From Physcomitrium patens (lineage: Eukaryota; Streptophyta; Bryopsida; Funariales; Funariaceae): a stretch of 64,000 nucleotides of DNA. Location: assembly GCF_000002425.4 (NCBI RefSeq), contig NC_037269.1, positions 2,723,810-2,787,809 of the forward strand, read 5' to 3'. Made by a program: the position numbers and the translations under genes. Position 1 is the stretch's first letter, and every line of letters starts with the position of its first letter. This document shows, one piece after another, positions 11,331 to 24,584 of this stretch. The notes under the pieces are model-generated. The model was given only the letters and a program-made list of their open reading frames with translations. It was not told the DNA's origin and did not search any database.

Positions 11331-12962
11331 AATATATTATCATGTTATGATTTGGCTACTATGTGAAAATAATATATTTATATATTTAATACATAATATA
11401 CTAGACAAAATGGTGAGAGCCATGTTAGTAGATTTTTGTTGGTTGTAGGATGTGAATAGATTACAACTTCAAAAAGAGATAGTTTAAAAGGACTTCTTTT
11501 AGAATTTATACAACTTTTTTTTTTTTTTATAGTGAATTTAAGATTGATCTTATTAGTAGTAAGTTTTAAAATTTTTAGATTCACCTTTGTTAGATATTGG
11601 TGACCCTTAAAGTCTTATTTTGTTTCTTTTACATGGTATTTAGGACATATATTGAGTAAATCTTATAAAGAAAAGAATTGGAGAGGAATTTTGATAGCAA
11701 AAAGAGAAATTAAGGCATCTATATAGATGAATGGAGATGGATGATGAAAATCTCCATTCCTATTAGTCAAAAATCATAACCAATAGACTTCAAGGAGGCT
11801 GCCCGAGGCCATATTAGAGATTAGGGTTAGTTTTTCAAAGCATTTGAGTTTTGGAGGCTAAGGTCAGTAAGTTTAGGTTTTTAGCTAGGATTTTGGTACA
11901 AATTTTGAATCATTTAGAGTTTAAATGAAAGAGATATGGATGCTCAAAGTTAGGGTATTGATTTTGTACCTACTATCACTCTTTTGAATGTAAAGCATGC
12001 ATACATTAAGCAATAGAGGATCGGCAATTAGGATTAGAGAGAAAACTTTCTCAGCTACAATTTTCGCATACTATTTGATGGATTTTAAGTTTGGATAAAG
12101 AAGATATTGGAGGTTGAAGTGAGTGCTTGCAAATCTAAGGGTAGGAAGTGACTTGAATTCCTAATAGTTGTATTTTGAACTATATCTTGAGAAATTTGAC
12201 AAAATTTTGGCTAAAAATTTATAAAAGTATGTATTTTCACGTATTTAAACTTTTTATATAAATTTTGTGACATTTGGATTTCGGATTTGTGAGATATGAA
12301 AAAAATAGTACTTAGGTGCTTGTGAACTAGGGATTTAGAGTACCTGCTAGGATTTTTAGGAGGCCAAACTATTGATAGTAAATTTATCATTGAATTTTTG
12401 TAACATAAAGCTTAAGGGTGATTTCTATAACATCATTGAATTTGGCAAAATCTGAACGGTTGGATCATGTGATATGAATTTCTAAAATTTTGAAAGAAGC
12501 TATCCTTTACAAGCACATTATATTTTGAAAGGATTTTATTATAAATTGAGCATTTTATATAAAATTAAGAAGTATTTTGGGAGCTAAGACTTTTTATATA
12601 TGTTGAAGATGGATATATGGATCTATGGTTGAATTATATATAAAGATGAGCTTTTGAGAGGAGATTGTGGATTTTCTTTGAAGTTATTAAAAATCCAATC
12701 TACCAGCAAATGGTTAGCTATGATTTGGTATAGCTAAGAATGTTAGAAAAATTCTAGATATTTTAGAAAGCCTTATGTATAAACCTTCTTAAATATAAAA
12801 GAATTTATTACTATAATATCTTTTTGATATTGTAGTATTTATTTATCTTCTACTTTTAAGGTTAAATAACTTATTCGAGCTTGGCTAATAAGTTAAAACT
12901 AAATTCTCTATAGCTATGTACCTTATGTATTTTCAGATAGAAAATCATGTAATATGACAACA
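11331..12962. repeat. R repeat copy 3 (1.6-kb class, near complete)
   Basis: About 1.63 kb between two halves of a Copia element. The left side has the ATTATCATGTTATGATTTGG block and the right side ends ...ATATGACAACA. Shared interior landmarks include AAGGAGGCTGCCCGAGGCC and a block near CCTACTATCACTCTTTTG. No coding capacity is recognised. It is oriented opposite to copies 1, 2, 6 and 7. Confidence 0.7.
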
Positions 12963-13640
12963 TGCAACCAAATTATTGGAGATTGTGCATTTTGATGTTT
13001 GTGGACCAATGAAGACACCATCATTTGGAAGAACAAGGTACTTTGTCACATTCATTAATGATTTTTTAAGAAAAGTAAAGATTTATATCATTAAAGCTAA
13101 GAATGACTGTTTTTCAAGGTTTAAGGAATTTATGGTTCTTATAGAGAAACAATGTGAGTACAAGATCATAGTGTTGCATACAGACAATGGGAGTGAATAC
13201 ATGTTAAACCATTTTGATGAATTCTTGAAGATTCAAGGTGTTGCAAGATAAATATTTACTATTTATATTCCACAAGAAAATAGAGTTGCTGAAAGAGTAA
13301 ATTATACCATTATAGAGATAACAAGGAGTATGCCTCATCTGTAACATCTTAGGCATGAGTATTGGGTTGAAGCCATGGTTACTTCATTGTACACAAGGAA
13401 TAGGTGCCGTACAAGTGCATTCACATCAATGACTCAACAAGAAACTTGGAGTGGCAAGAAATCTTGTATTTTATACATGAAGATCTTTGAATGCATTGCT
13501 TATGCAAAGATATCAGATTGCATGAGGTCCAAATTTGATGCAAAGAGTACAAAATATATATTTGTTGGATATTATAAAGGTACAAAGGTATATAGACTAT
13601 TATATTTAGAAACTAAGAAGACTATTAAAAGTTTATAATT
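12963..13640 (+). mobile_element. Copia element E2, integrase part
   Basis: The integrase core resumes: MEIVHFDVCGPMKTPS, FVTFINDFLRKVKIYI, VLHTDNGSEYM, then the C-terminal part (SDCMRSKFDAKSTKYIFVGY). It ends near 13640 against a minus-strand Copia integrase. It is worn. Confidence 0.75.
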
Positions 13641-14027
13641 CATGTCCAAAATTTTGTACATGAAGCATATTCTTTTTCATCTCTATAATAATATAATTTA
13701 TTCATTCAATAATTCTATTTTGTTGGAAAGAATAAAGAATGAATATTTATCTTGCAATGCTTTAAATTTTCAAAACTCATCTAAATGCTTTAACATATAT
13801 TCAACTTGATTATTTATGTACAAAATTTTGACCTTGTATTGACATTGCTTCTCTATAAATATCTTAAATCATAAGAATCATTCACTATTGGCTTTAACTA
13901 TGTAATTAAATATTTTCTTAAAAAATCATCAATAAAAGTAATAAAATATCTTTCTCTTTCAATTGATGGCATCTTTATGGATATATAAATATCAAAATGC
14001 ATAATTTTCAATAATTTACAAGTACAT
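13641..14027 (-). mobile_element. Copia element F, integrase part
   Basis: A minus-strand reading recovers worn integrase core sequence matching 5940-6110 and 23040-23400 at the nucleotide level. The element continues at 15607 beyond R copy 4. It is strongly decayed. Confidence 0.6.
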
Positions 14028-15606
14028 TGTCATGTTGTGGTTTGGTTAGTATGTAATAATAATACACATATATATTTAATATATAATTTATTATACAATA
14101 TAATAAAAGCCATGTTATCAAATTTTAGTTAGTTACAAAATATAATTAGATTACTACTTTGAAGTACTTAGTTTAAAAGGATTATTATTGAAATTGATTT
14201 TATGTTGATAATAGTTTTTATATATTTAGAGCCACCTTTATTAAACATTGGTGATTCTTGAAATCTTGTTTTATTTTTTTTATTTGATATTTAGGATACA
14301 TATAATTCAAAATTTATTAAAAAAAAATTAGAGAGGAAATTTTATATTAAAAAGAATATTTAGGCAAACTATTTAGATTAACAGAGATGGATGATGAAAA
14401 TCTCTATTTTTATTAGCCAAAACTCATGCCCAATGGAATTCAAGGAGACTACTTAAGGCCTTATTAGGAATTAGGATTATTCTTTCAAATAAATTCAAAC
14501 TTGAAAGAAAGATTAGGAATTTTAGGTTTTAAGCTATGGTTTTGGTACAAATTTTGAGTGATTTGGAATTTTTATGCAAGTGATATAGGTGCTCAAGTTA
14601 AGAAATTGATTTTGTATCTACTATCATTCTTTAAGATATAACACGTGCATATAGAAAAGAATAAAGGATAAATGACTAGGTTTATAAAGGATACTTTTTT
14701 GGCTATATTTTTTATATATTTCTTAATAAATTCTAAGCTAGGATAAAGGAGATATAGAAAATTAAAGTCAACACTTGTAATCTATAGGCAGTAAGTGTTC
14801 TGATTTACTAGTGGTTGTATTTTGAGCTATATTTTGAATAATTTGATAAGATTTAGACTCAAAATTTCTAAGAATTTGTATTATCATGCAACTAAATTTT
14901 ATACATAAATTTTATAGTATTTGAGTTTGGATTTTTGAGATATGGAGAAAATAGTAATCCGATGCTTGTAAATTAGGATTTAAAGTACCTACTAGGATTT
15001 TTAAGATGCCAAATAATCTGTAGTAGATTTATGGTTTATTATTTTATTGTAAAGCTTAAGAATAAAGTCTACATTATTTAAAAAATTTAAAAAAACTAAA
15101 AAATTAGATTAAGAGATATGAATTTTTAAAATTTACAAATAAATAAATTTTATGAGAAAATTTTTTTTAAAAAGTTTTTGCTATAATTTGGGTATTTTAT
15201 GCAAATTAAAGAGATTTTTGAAAGCCAAGACTTTATAAAATATGTTAAAGATAGAGATTTAGAGCTATGAAAAAATTATGATATAAAGAGAGATTTTGTA
15301 AGAAGAATATGGATTTTTTTTGAGGTTATGGAAAATCAAACTCATTGGCAAATATTTAGTTATGATTTGATATAGCAAAGGATGTTAGGACATTTCTAGA
15401 TGCTTTAAAAAGCCTTGTATATAAACCTTCTTAAATATAAAAGATTTTTATTATCAATTTTTATTTTTATTTTATTGCTACATTTATTTATCTTCTATAA
15501 TAGAAATAAATTACTCATTAAATCTTGGCCAATAATTTAAAGTTAAACTCTCTACAATAAGGTATTGAATATATTTTTAAATAGAAAATTATGTCATATG
15601 ATAACA
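14028..15606. repeat. R repeat copy 4 (1.6-kb class, complete)
   Basis: 1,579 bp. It starts TGTCATGTTGTGG and ends CATATGATAACA, in the same plus-strand orientation as copy 3. It lies inside Copia F at the point where copies 2 and 3 meet their Copia hosts. No genes. Confidence 0.7.
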
Positions 15607-15943
15607 TATTATAATTCTAATAGAAAATAATGTTACTTGTTATTTGCCTTGTATACAACCTTCATAAGTAGGTCATATAGTAATCTAAGTGAATTGACAA
15701 AGATGTAAGCTATTTATGATGGATTAAAGCTCCTTCATACTTTTGGCATTGAAATGACCAAGTCATTGATACTAAATTTTAAATTATCTTAATCTTATAG
15801 AATTTCTATAAATACGGCCGTTTCAATTGTATTAACTTTCTTACAATTGATGAAGTAGAGATTAATCTAAAGCCTTTGGCAATATGGTATCTACTCCATG
15901 TCTTTACAAAACATCCATTCATGTCATATTGAACCTTACAACC
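15607..15943 (-). mobile_element. Copia element F, GAG-pre-integrase part
   Basis: Minus-strand remnant matching 6150-6480 and 23540-23780 along its length (pre-integrase HxRLxHLNAK region and CFVKTxDAQ-like region in worn form). Upstream of 15943 no further Copia sequence is seen. Confidence 0.65.
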
Positions 15944-18400
15944 TATAAAATAATATAAACCTCTTTAAGTTGGAAGTTTATCCTAATTTAGAATAAATTA
16001 ATTAATTATATAAATTTTTAGAAGTTATAGCTATTAATTAAATTCTGATCAAATAACTCTTCATTCTTCTTCTATTGTCCAAGAATACAATCAAAATTTT
16101 ACTACCAATTCACAATTACAATAATAAATTAGTCCAAAAATTCATACATTGAAAAATCTATTTATTTAAATAATCTTTTTATAAATCTTTTTATATTATA
16201 TTATTATTATATATTATATATATCTATATATATATTTATTTATTTATTTATATCAAAACCACTGAAAATTAGTAAAAATTCTTAGATTCAATACAATAAC
16301 AAGAAGAATTACAACAAACTAAAATGCTAGAATCAAGCTATTGAAAATTAGCAATAGATAAAAAACACTCAAAAATAGCTAGAAAATAATTTAATATCAC
16401 CATTCTTTCATATAAAATTTTTTCAATGAACAAGAAGAATTTTTGAAACCAACTCAAAAGAAATAAGAAATATTGGCGACCTCTTCAAAGCCAGCCTATA
16501 CTGCAATTGTTATAGCTCTACCTTTTATAACTTCATTTCCAATAACAACATTGCCAAGAGTACAAGCTTCCTCAAGAAAACACAAGGTCTTTAATTGTAA
16601 GTGGATTATAAGAAAATACAATATTGTCTCAAATGAATTCAAATAAAAAAAAAATAGCCAAAAGGCTAAGTATATGTTTTAAATTAATTCCTTTCTTGTG
16701 CTAAGATACACTCTACTTTTAATTCTAAACTAAAAATTTAAATCTCTTGTCACTAAAATATCTATAATTCATTTAATATCTATTCAATTTATGTAAATTT
16801 TAGCTCATTGACCTTAACTCAAGCTACAAACTTTATATTATCAAAGTCAATAAACAAATTTTAAAAAAATGAGAGCCAAATCAAAGAAAAAATTAGTTAC
16901 ATGCTATAACCATAGCCATATGAATCCTTTTCTATAAATTTGTTTGGATCTCCCTCATCACATCTTTTCTTCTTAAGTACAATGGCTTATTGAAAAGCTA
17001 ACAACAAGATCCAGCTTCTCTCAAAATTTCAAAACAAAATGATGCAAATCCATTAAATGGCATAGACATATTCAAACTAGTCTTTAATCTTGCTGTTTAA
17101 AAACTCTAGCAACTCTCTTCCTATAAATTTCCATAGATTTCCCTTATCATAGCTCTTCTTCTTGCATGTTAAGACTTGTTAGAAAGCTAATAATAAGATC
17201 TAGCTTCTTTCAAAATTTCAATACAAAAGACAAAAATATAATAGATGGTATAGAAAAATCCTAACAAGTCTTTTATTACCCTAATATTTCAACAACCCTC
17301 CTCCTACATGTCACTTGCCTAAGGAAAATCCACTCGATGCTAAAAAATCCCCTCCTTCTTTTTTTCTCCTCCTTCCCTCCCACCTTCCTCTCCCCTCTCC
17401 AACCTTCATCCAATACCCACCCTTAACTACTATACATTTGGATATATATCCTAAAAGACAATACTTTTAAACAATCTATTCATCACAATAATTTCATATT
17501 CTAAATTCAACTCAAATTTATAAATATATTAGCATTATATTCTTCCCTCCTATAAGTAAAACTAATTATCCTCCAAATATCTTTGATGCACTTAAAATAA
17601 GTGCATCAAGACAATACTAAGCCTAATTCAAACTGAGCCAATGCTGCTCGCTAACAAAATCCTCACTAAGTTAGCCTCACAACACTATTCCAATGACAAT
17701 ATTTTCAATTCTAAAACAACACTTAAGAAAGTCTGGTCCTACACTTTCACTATTGGAATCATATTTGAATTAAGATAAAAGATGTTCTTTTGACACCACC
17801 AATATTACAAAAATAGAATTGGCACAAAATGAAATGCCTTTCTTTTCTATTATAACGCACATGTGAGCTAAAATAAACCTTTGTTAATTAGAAGTTTATT
17901 CTAATTTACAACAAGTAACTAATTATTTAGTTGTTAGAAATTTTAGCCCTTGTTCAATCAAAATTAATTCACACTTGAAATTCTTTATAACATCCAAGTA
18001 GTCTAATACCCACTTTGGAAATTTATACTAATTCATAATAAGTAAGTTCATAAGTTATAGTTATTATTTAAATCTCAATTGAATCACTTATTAACTTTCT
18101 TAAGACCATCAAAGTCATTATGCAAGACCTCTATTATTAACTCACACATATAATAGCCATTTACTCACAATATGAATGCCAAAGAATTCCTTATCTTAAT
18201 TTTTAATGTAATTTTAATTTTAATTTTTTATTTGTTTGTTATATTATTATTATTATTATTTTAAATTAAGATTCATCTATTGACAAAAAATCATCCAAAT
18301 ATAAATTATCATCCATAAATAACTTCTCATCCATGAAAAATTATCATCCAAGCTTAACATTCATCTTTGATTAATAAATTCATCCAACCTTCAATTGTTC
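15944..18400. other. AT-rich spacer without recognisable genes
   Basis: No supported coding region. Two loosely similar stretches (about 15954-16060 and 18000-18110, plus 17870-17990) share an AAGTTTATYCTAATTTA-like block, which suggests an unclassified old repeat. A diverged tandem duplication at 16933-17285 is listed separately. Confidence 0.5.
16933..17285. repeat. Diverged tandem duplication, period about 189 bp
   Basis: TATAAATTTGTTTGGAT at 16933 and TATAAATTTCCATAGAT near 17122 open two copies. Both continue through AAGCTAAYAAYAAGATCYAG and CAAAATTTCAA blocks to an ACTAGTCTTT/ACAAGTCTTT end. Confidence 0.65.
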
Positions 18401-20442
18401 ATCCACTTACCTAATTCAATCCTAATCGCTTGTCTCTTCGGCCCTAATTCACCATACCAACGATCATTCATCCATGTAGTCTATTCACCTCACTCGGAGG
18501 AGTGCAGATGAAGCTTGTCGCCGTTGCTGCCCCCTACGATTAGCTCCAACGTAGCACTGGCTTCTTTCGAATTTGATCCGCAAAGCGAGCTTCAGTAACG
18601 AGTTTGGACTGCTCTAGTTCAGAACTCACCCACCGACCTGCTCTTCAGCTTGTTAGTAATGAAGTCAATCTCCACCGTCTTGCACTCCAGCGGTTGACAA
18701 AGGCAAATAGCATGGTTGCAGTTTTTTGCTTGATGCAGCTACAAGGGCCGATACTATACACTAAATTCCATTCACCTAGTTATTAACTCCTACCTGTGGC
18801 GTCAATTACACCAATTCGCTATGTTATATCCGCTGATTACGACACAGCAGTATTAGGGACTAATCGCTGATCTATTGATTATCTTCTTTATTAATTAGAG
18901 TAAGAATCATCGGCCAAGAGCCGCCACAACCAATGGTTGTTGACAACCCCCTCGCCAACGACGAAGCACGACAATCTAAGGAAGAGACTACAATGGCACA
19001 AGAAATTTGTTGCAGCTTTACCACAACGCCAACAATATGGCATCTACCCTCCCCTAGCAACTGCCGCACTAGCCTTCAGACTGCCACGCAAGAAGAACCG
19101 AGACAAGGAAGTGACAATGGTGCTCTTGTCAGTCAGCATTGCCGGCAACACCAATACTGTTAGGATTGGGCATCAACTCGTCGATGCTGCATCGCAATGT
19201 CACCCGCGTAGCCCTCCAACCACCGCCAACAAATTATGAATTGGGGCCCTCAATGCCCACTGCACCCTTGACCGAAACACGCTCCTTCACCACTAAAATG
19301 CGTACAACCAGAACACAACACAGGAAAGAACAGAGAGCACCTGCACTGCTTCTGCCGCACCTAAATGGAAAGATCAAACTATCCTCCAGGAACACCACAA
19401 CTCCTTCAATGCTAGACTCAGCCGCACCATTTGGCGACCTAGTGTTCATTCAATGCAATAGCTCTAACAATCAAAGACCACAGGGAGAACAACCAAGGAA
19501 GAACCCAGTCGCTACTAAGCAAAAGGATGCAGAAATCAAAATTCTGGGGGACTTGACCATGCTAAGTACACCACCGTTGGTACAGGAACAAAAAGATCAG
19601 GTCTAGTGCCGCGCCTCCAGTATCGCTCCACCGAGCAGCAATGTTGCCAAAGCCCACCCCAATGGAGCTTCTCCGCATGCAAAAGGGAAGAAAACACCGG
19701 TGTGCAGCTCCACAAATTCTGGAGCTTTGAAAACGAGAAAACAAAAAACAGGAAAAGAGAGAGCAGGACTGCCGCACTACAAAGCATAACAAAACGAACA
19801 AAAAATTGGGCTGCTGCACCATAGCATAGACAAAAGGAAGGAAAAAATCAGAATCCTCCACGCTAGCAGCACCATATTGCAAAAGCAGCCGCCGCTCAGC
19901 CACTTAAAATTGCCACTAGTGGAAAATCACTCTGGCCACAGCACGCCTCAACCACTTCAATAACCTTGTAGTTGGATCTCCAAAAGAACACACCAGAATA
20001 AAAAATACAAATTTTTTGATTCCTGGCTCTACAATTATCACAAAACAAAAGGAGAGGATGTTGCACAGCAGCATCTCCAGGGGAGTGAAGAGAAACAACT
20101 ATAACACGCACAACAGTGAGGGGGACACATCGAAACTCCCTGAGCTCTCTCACCAAAAAATAAAACAAAAAAAAAAGAAGAAGAGAAAAAGTGACAAAAG
20201 AAGGCGGTTGGGATCCAGAACTACCCCAGACCCCATCAAACTCCTCCGAGAAATTCGGCCGGCATCCATTTGGCCGGAAAGATTATATTTTCAGTATTCT
20301 GTTTTCTTTTTGCTATTTTCTTCTCTGCTTCCTTCTTTCTTTCTCTTTCATATTTTTTCTTTTTTCTACTCTTTTGATTTTTTCCTTCTAACTTATACAT
20401 ACATATATATATATATGTATATGTATATTGAGAACTACTGAT

Positions 20443-20446
<4 letters not shown>
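18401..20446. other. GC-richer island of unknown nature
   Basis: Base composition rises sharply against its surroundings. Several overlapping frames of 60-155 codons exist on both strands (longest 19139-19606 plus), but none resembles a family I know and the frames overlap each other. Composition, a CCGGCATCCATTTGGCCGG palindrome-like stretch near 20258-20276 and a purine-rich run near 20160-20200 would suit a long LTR or an untranslated region. I cannot decide which. Confidence 0.4.
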
Positions 20447-20474
<28 letters not shown>

Positions 20475-20475
20475 T
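20447..20475. repeat. (AT)n microsatellite at gap edge
   Basis: A simple AT repeat that ends two bases before the run of N, so it probably caused the assembly break. Confidence 0.9.
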
Positions 20476-20477
20476 CT

Positions 20478-20577
20478 NNNNNNNNNNNNNNNNNNNNNNN
20501 NNNNNNNNNNNNNNNNNNNNNNNNNNNNNNNNNNNNNNNNNNNNNNNNNNNNNNNNNNNNNNNNNNNNNNNNNNNNN
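20478..20577. other. Assembly gap, 100 N
   Basis: Exactly one hundred N, the usual placeholder for a scaffold join of unknown length. Order and orientation across it depend on scaffolding. Confidence 0.98.
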
Positions 20578-20624
20578 GGTAGGGAGAGTTTAACGTCCAG
20601 GCACCACGTTTCATCAACAAACCG

Positions 20625-20650
<26 letters not shown>
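20625..20650. repeat. Poly(A) tract, 26 A
   Basis: It follows 47 bp of GC-richer sequence after the gap. It may be the tail of a retroposed sequence lost in the gap, or simple low complexity. 20651-21060 holds nothing recognisable. Confidence 0.8.
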
Positions 20651-20655
<5 letters not shown>

Positions 20656-21060
20656 CAAGGCAATCCATATTCCTATTGATAAAGAATTTTTTGCAAATCA
20701 AAGGCAACCTTTTTCATTTTTTTTCCTACTATTTTTATTTTATTTTATTTTATTTTTTTATCTTTTTTTCAATTTTTTTTTATTTTATTCTATTTTTTTT
20801 TTCCTAAAATTATTAAAGATTTTTTTTGGACTATTTTGAATCAAAGATTCTAATTTAGGTCCAAGCTCAATTAAAATTTTATGAATAATAAAACTACTAT
20901 TAAAAAATCCTAAATTTATATTAGCTAAAATAAAGAGATAATATTTATTTTAAATTTTCTTCTCAAAAAAAATTCTATAAGAGATACAATTTTATATTGA
21001 AATCCTATTTTTTATTATTTAATTCAAAATTCCTACATTAATTTACTAGACTAGTAATTT

Positions 21061-22215
21061 TAAGCACCATAAGTATATTTTTTTGTACTAAACATATAAA
21101 TAAGTCAATTATAGAATTCACACACCCATGTGATATAAGTTTTTTTTACCAAAAGAATGTTCTTCTTTATCTTTGGCACATGTAAGACTTTCTTTAATTT
21201 GATCTTTTTGGTTTGGTCATTTACAATAATTTCTACTAAAATGGAGCCAATGCCAATGATTTGTACTGTGCCATTGTTTCTTAACCAAACTTTTATTGTT
21301 GAAGTTGTCTCATAAGTGTAAAATAAACATTTGTATAGTGCCATGTACTTAGTAGCACTAGAATCTATAAACCACTTAGACATGGCAGCCATGGAGGTTC
21401 TTTTACTTACCATAAAAGCATAGTCATTTCCACCAAATTTATGACAAGCATTATTTATATTTTTCATATTTATTTTTAGTTTTAAAATAATTTTTTACAA
21501 AATTACCTAATTTTCTATAAATATAGTAATTCTTCATATTTTTTTTAAAATTATTATATTGGTGAAAATAGCTACCTTTGTCTTATCTTAAAAATAGAAC
21601 CAAATTATTACTTTGAAGCTCTTTTTCTTTTTTTTATTGTCACTTCATATAAAAGTTTTGATGTAATGTAATGCATAATAAGTTCTTTCATATTGATAGA
21701 CTCCAATGCCACAATAAGGTAGTTATAGGACTTTAAAAGATTCACAAGGAATGTCTATACAATATCATTATTATCTAATACTTTGTCAACAATTGCTAGT
21801 TAGTTTATAAGACTTTTTATCTCGTTGATATATACTATGAGGTCATTTCTTTCTTACCGTTATAAAATTTCTCTTTGCTCATAGAATGTTGATAAGGTTT
21901 CTACTCTCATAAATGTTATAAAGAGTCTTCTATGCTTCTACTTATAATATAAGTCCATTGTAAGTAAATATATGTAAAAAATTAGTATCATCAAGATTTA
22001 TTACAATCATTTCAAATACCTTCTTTTCACAATTTTTGTACTCCATCTTTATCTTGACATCAGTATCATTACTTGGAGGCTCTTCATTTTCATCAATAAT
22101 GTTTTAAAGGTCTAATAAAGCTAAGAAAATATCCATTTTTTTTCTTCCAATTGTAGAAGTTATCCCCTTCAAGTTTTTCAATTACTTTCAAGTCTTCACT
22201 TTCACTTAAAACCAT
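21061..22215 (-). mobile_element. Copia element H, gag and protease (decayed)
   Basis: Minus strand. The gag start region is near 22215 and the gag core is 21480-22200 in worn form. The protease region at 21105-21467 reads GGNDYAFMVSKRTSMAAMSK, KVWLRNNGTVQIIGIGSI and VLHVPKIKKNILLV. The 5' LTR is at 22427-22811. It has many breaks and is older than elements A and C. Confidence 0.7.
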
Positions 22216-22426
22216 ATCTAAAAAAAAGATATATTAAAAAAAATCAAAAAAAGAGAAGATAGAGCTTTCAAAATCAAGATAAAGAAATTATTGTTTTAGA
22301 AATCCAATTAGAATTAGAAGATAGCAAATCCTAATATCAACAACAATCATAAGATCTACTTCTTACAATAAGAAAGACTTCAAAGAACTTCAAAATTCAT
22401 AATTAAAAGTAAATGAACCTATAATC

Positions 22427-22811
22427 TATTGAAAAAAAAAAAAAAAACTTTGAAGTCACAATATATAGCATCAACAAGGTTATATACAAAGAGAGTATGG
22501 ATTAAGATAAATTTTACTTCTATTATACTTTACTTATAGTGGTGATTATTATCTTAATAGATAATTTCCATCTTTTGATGAATATATCTATCTAATGTTC
22601 TACTAAGATTATCAATTGATATCTTATCTATAATAAAGATATGCCTTTAGTATATCTTTTATATTCTTTAGTTCTCTTGTATATTCATCTACTATATTTT
22701 TTATTCTTTTTATATACCAAGAGCCAATTCTTTGACAATTAGCAACCTCTCTAAGATAATATCATCTATAATATAACTTATTCTACTTTCAATTTCACTT
22801 ATATTAATACA
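22427..22811 (-). repeat. Copia LTR, 5' LTR of element H
   Basis: The minus strand starts TGTATTAATATAAG and ends ...CAATA beside a worn half-tRNA-type primer site (about 22409-22426). It is related to the type-c LTR, and a partial copy lies at 52553-52690. Confidence 0.65.
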
Positions 22812-24034
22812 ATAAAAATGAATTTTGTACTTTTTGCATTAAGTTGAAATTGGACTTCATAAAATCAAATATCTTTGCATTAACAATGCATTCAAAAATC
22901 TTCATGTATAAAATATAAGGTTTTTTTATCACTCAAAGCTTCTTGTAGAATCATTGATTTGAATGCACTTATAAGGCATTTATTCCTTGTATACATAACA
23001 TTTACAATGGCTTATAAACTGACAAAAATAATTTTCATGTTTTAAGTTTTGTGCATGAAGCATATTCCTAGCCATTTTTATAATAATATGATTTACTCTT
23101 TTAGCAATTCCATTTTGTTGTAGAAAATAAAGAATAGAGGTTTGTCTTATACTACCTTGAATCTTCTAAAATTCATCAAAATGATTTGATATATATTCAC
23201 CCTCATTGACCATTTACAATACTTTAATCTTGTACTCACATTGCTTCTTCTTAAGTTCTTTAAATTCTTTAAATCTTGAGAAACACTCATTCTTGACTTT
23301 AAAGATGTAAGTCCACATTTCTCTTAAAAAATTATCAACCAATATAACAAAGTACCTTGATTCTTTAATTGAAATTATATTTATAGATCCATAAATATCA
23401 AAATATATAATATCTAATACTTTGCTAGTATATATTGTAATTTTATTTAAAAATAAAGTCTTTTATTTTTTAACTTGGATACAACCTTCACAAATAAATA
23501 TTAAAATATTATAATTGAATTAACCAAGATCAAAGCCGCTTACAATAAATTAAAGTTCTTTTATGCTTTTTGCAATCAAATAACCAAGTCATTGATGCCA
23601 AATTTGAAACTTGTCTTGATCTTGTGAAAACTCAGCAAATATAGTCACTTCAACTCTATTGATCTTCTTACAATTGATAAAGTAGAGGTTGCCATCTAAG
23701 GCCTTTGAGAACATGTTATTTATCCAATATCTTGAAAAAATATCTATTTATGTCAAGTTAAATCTTACAACTATTTGATGAAAGTTTGCTTATCAAAAAA
23801 GGATTTTTTTTCATCTTTGGTACATATAAGACTTCTTTCAATAAAATTTTCTAAGTTTCATTCTTCATAAAAATCTCTACAAAAATGGAGCCAATGCTAA
23901 TAGCTTATACCATGCCATTGTCTCTTAACTAAATTTTTATTGTTAGAATTGCTTCATAAGTATCAAATGAATACTTATATGGTACCATGTACTTAGTAGT
24001 ATACAAATCTATAATCCCTTTAGACATTGCTACC
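22812..24034 (-). mobile_element. Copia element I, protease to integrase part
   Basis: Minus-strand worn integrase (22812-23420), GAG-pre-integrase (23440-23760) and protease region (23800-24034). It is split from its gag at 27138 by Gypsy element J. Many breaks. Confidence 0.65.
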
Positions 24035-24584
24035 TGTTAAGGACATAAATCTCAAAGAAAAAAAATCCTTAATATATTCTTGTGTCACTGAAGAAAACTA
24101 AAAAGTCACTCAAAAGATGATATAATATTAAACTAAAATGGCTATTGCTAAAAATAAGAAAATTAAAAAGTCTTGAAATAAGACTAAGAACTAAAAAGGC
24201 ATTGGAAAGAGTGAAGAAGGCTTCACTCTTGCTTTATATATATTCTCTAGCTAGGAGCTACATGATGATATTCTATAGGACCTCCAATATGTGTTGACTT
24301 TGCTATCCATATGTCTTAATTTTTAGGGCAAGTTATCTATGTATACACCATATAATTAGCTTGTTTCATAAGCTATTCCATGGAATTAAATTGTTCTACA
24401 AGCTACCAATATGTGATTAATTTGTTGGCCAAGTTTCTAACCTATAAACACATCTAAAGTCAAAATTGCATCTATAAAGCTTCTAAGAAGTTTTTCTAGA
24501 AGTTTTTATGAAATTAATTTATATTTACCTACTTCTACCTAATTATATAAGTAACCATTGGAGTAAATGTATATGTTCGTGACA
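24035..24584 (-). repeat. LTR of chromovirus J (3' LTR)
   Basis: 550 bp. The plus strand reads TGTTAAGGACATAAATC ... ATGTTCGTGACA. It is homologous to the 549-bp LTRs at 43613-44161 (opposite strand) and 52766-53314. The flank CTACC before it matches CTACT after the far end (27138), a target duplication with one change. Confidence 0.8.

Noticed and set aside
11331-12962. R units as DNA transposons with terminal inverted repeats
   Set aside because: Inverted similarity at the ends is only about 5-10 bp, there is no transposase, and TG...CA ends fit LTRs better. The question stays open for a genome search.
19139-20168. Several frames of 83-155 codons in the GC-richer island
   Set aside because: They overlap in different frames and strands, and none shows a conserved motif or splice-compatible continuation that I can see.
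20625-20661. Poly(A) followed by a GGATCC site as vector or adapter sequence
   Set aside because: The flanks are ordinary AT-rich genomic-looking sequence. A six-base site by a homopolymer is expected by chance.
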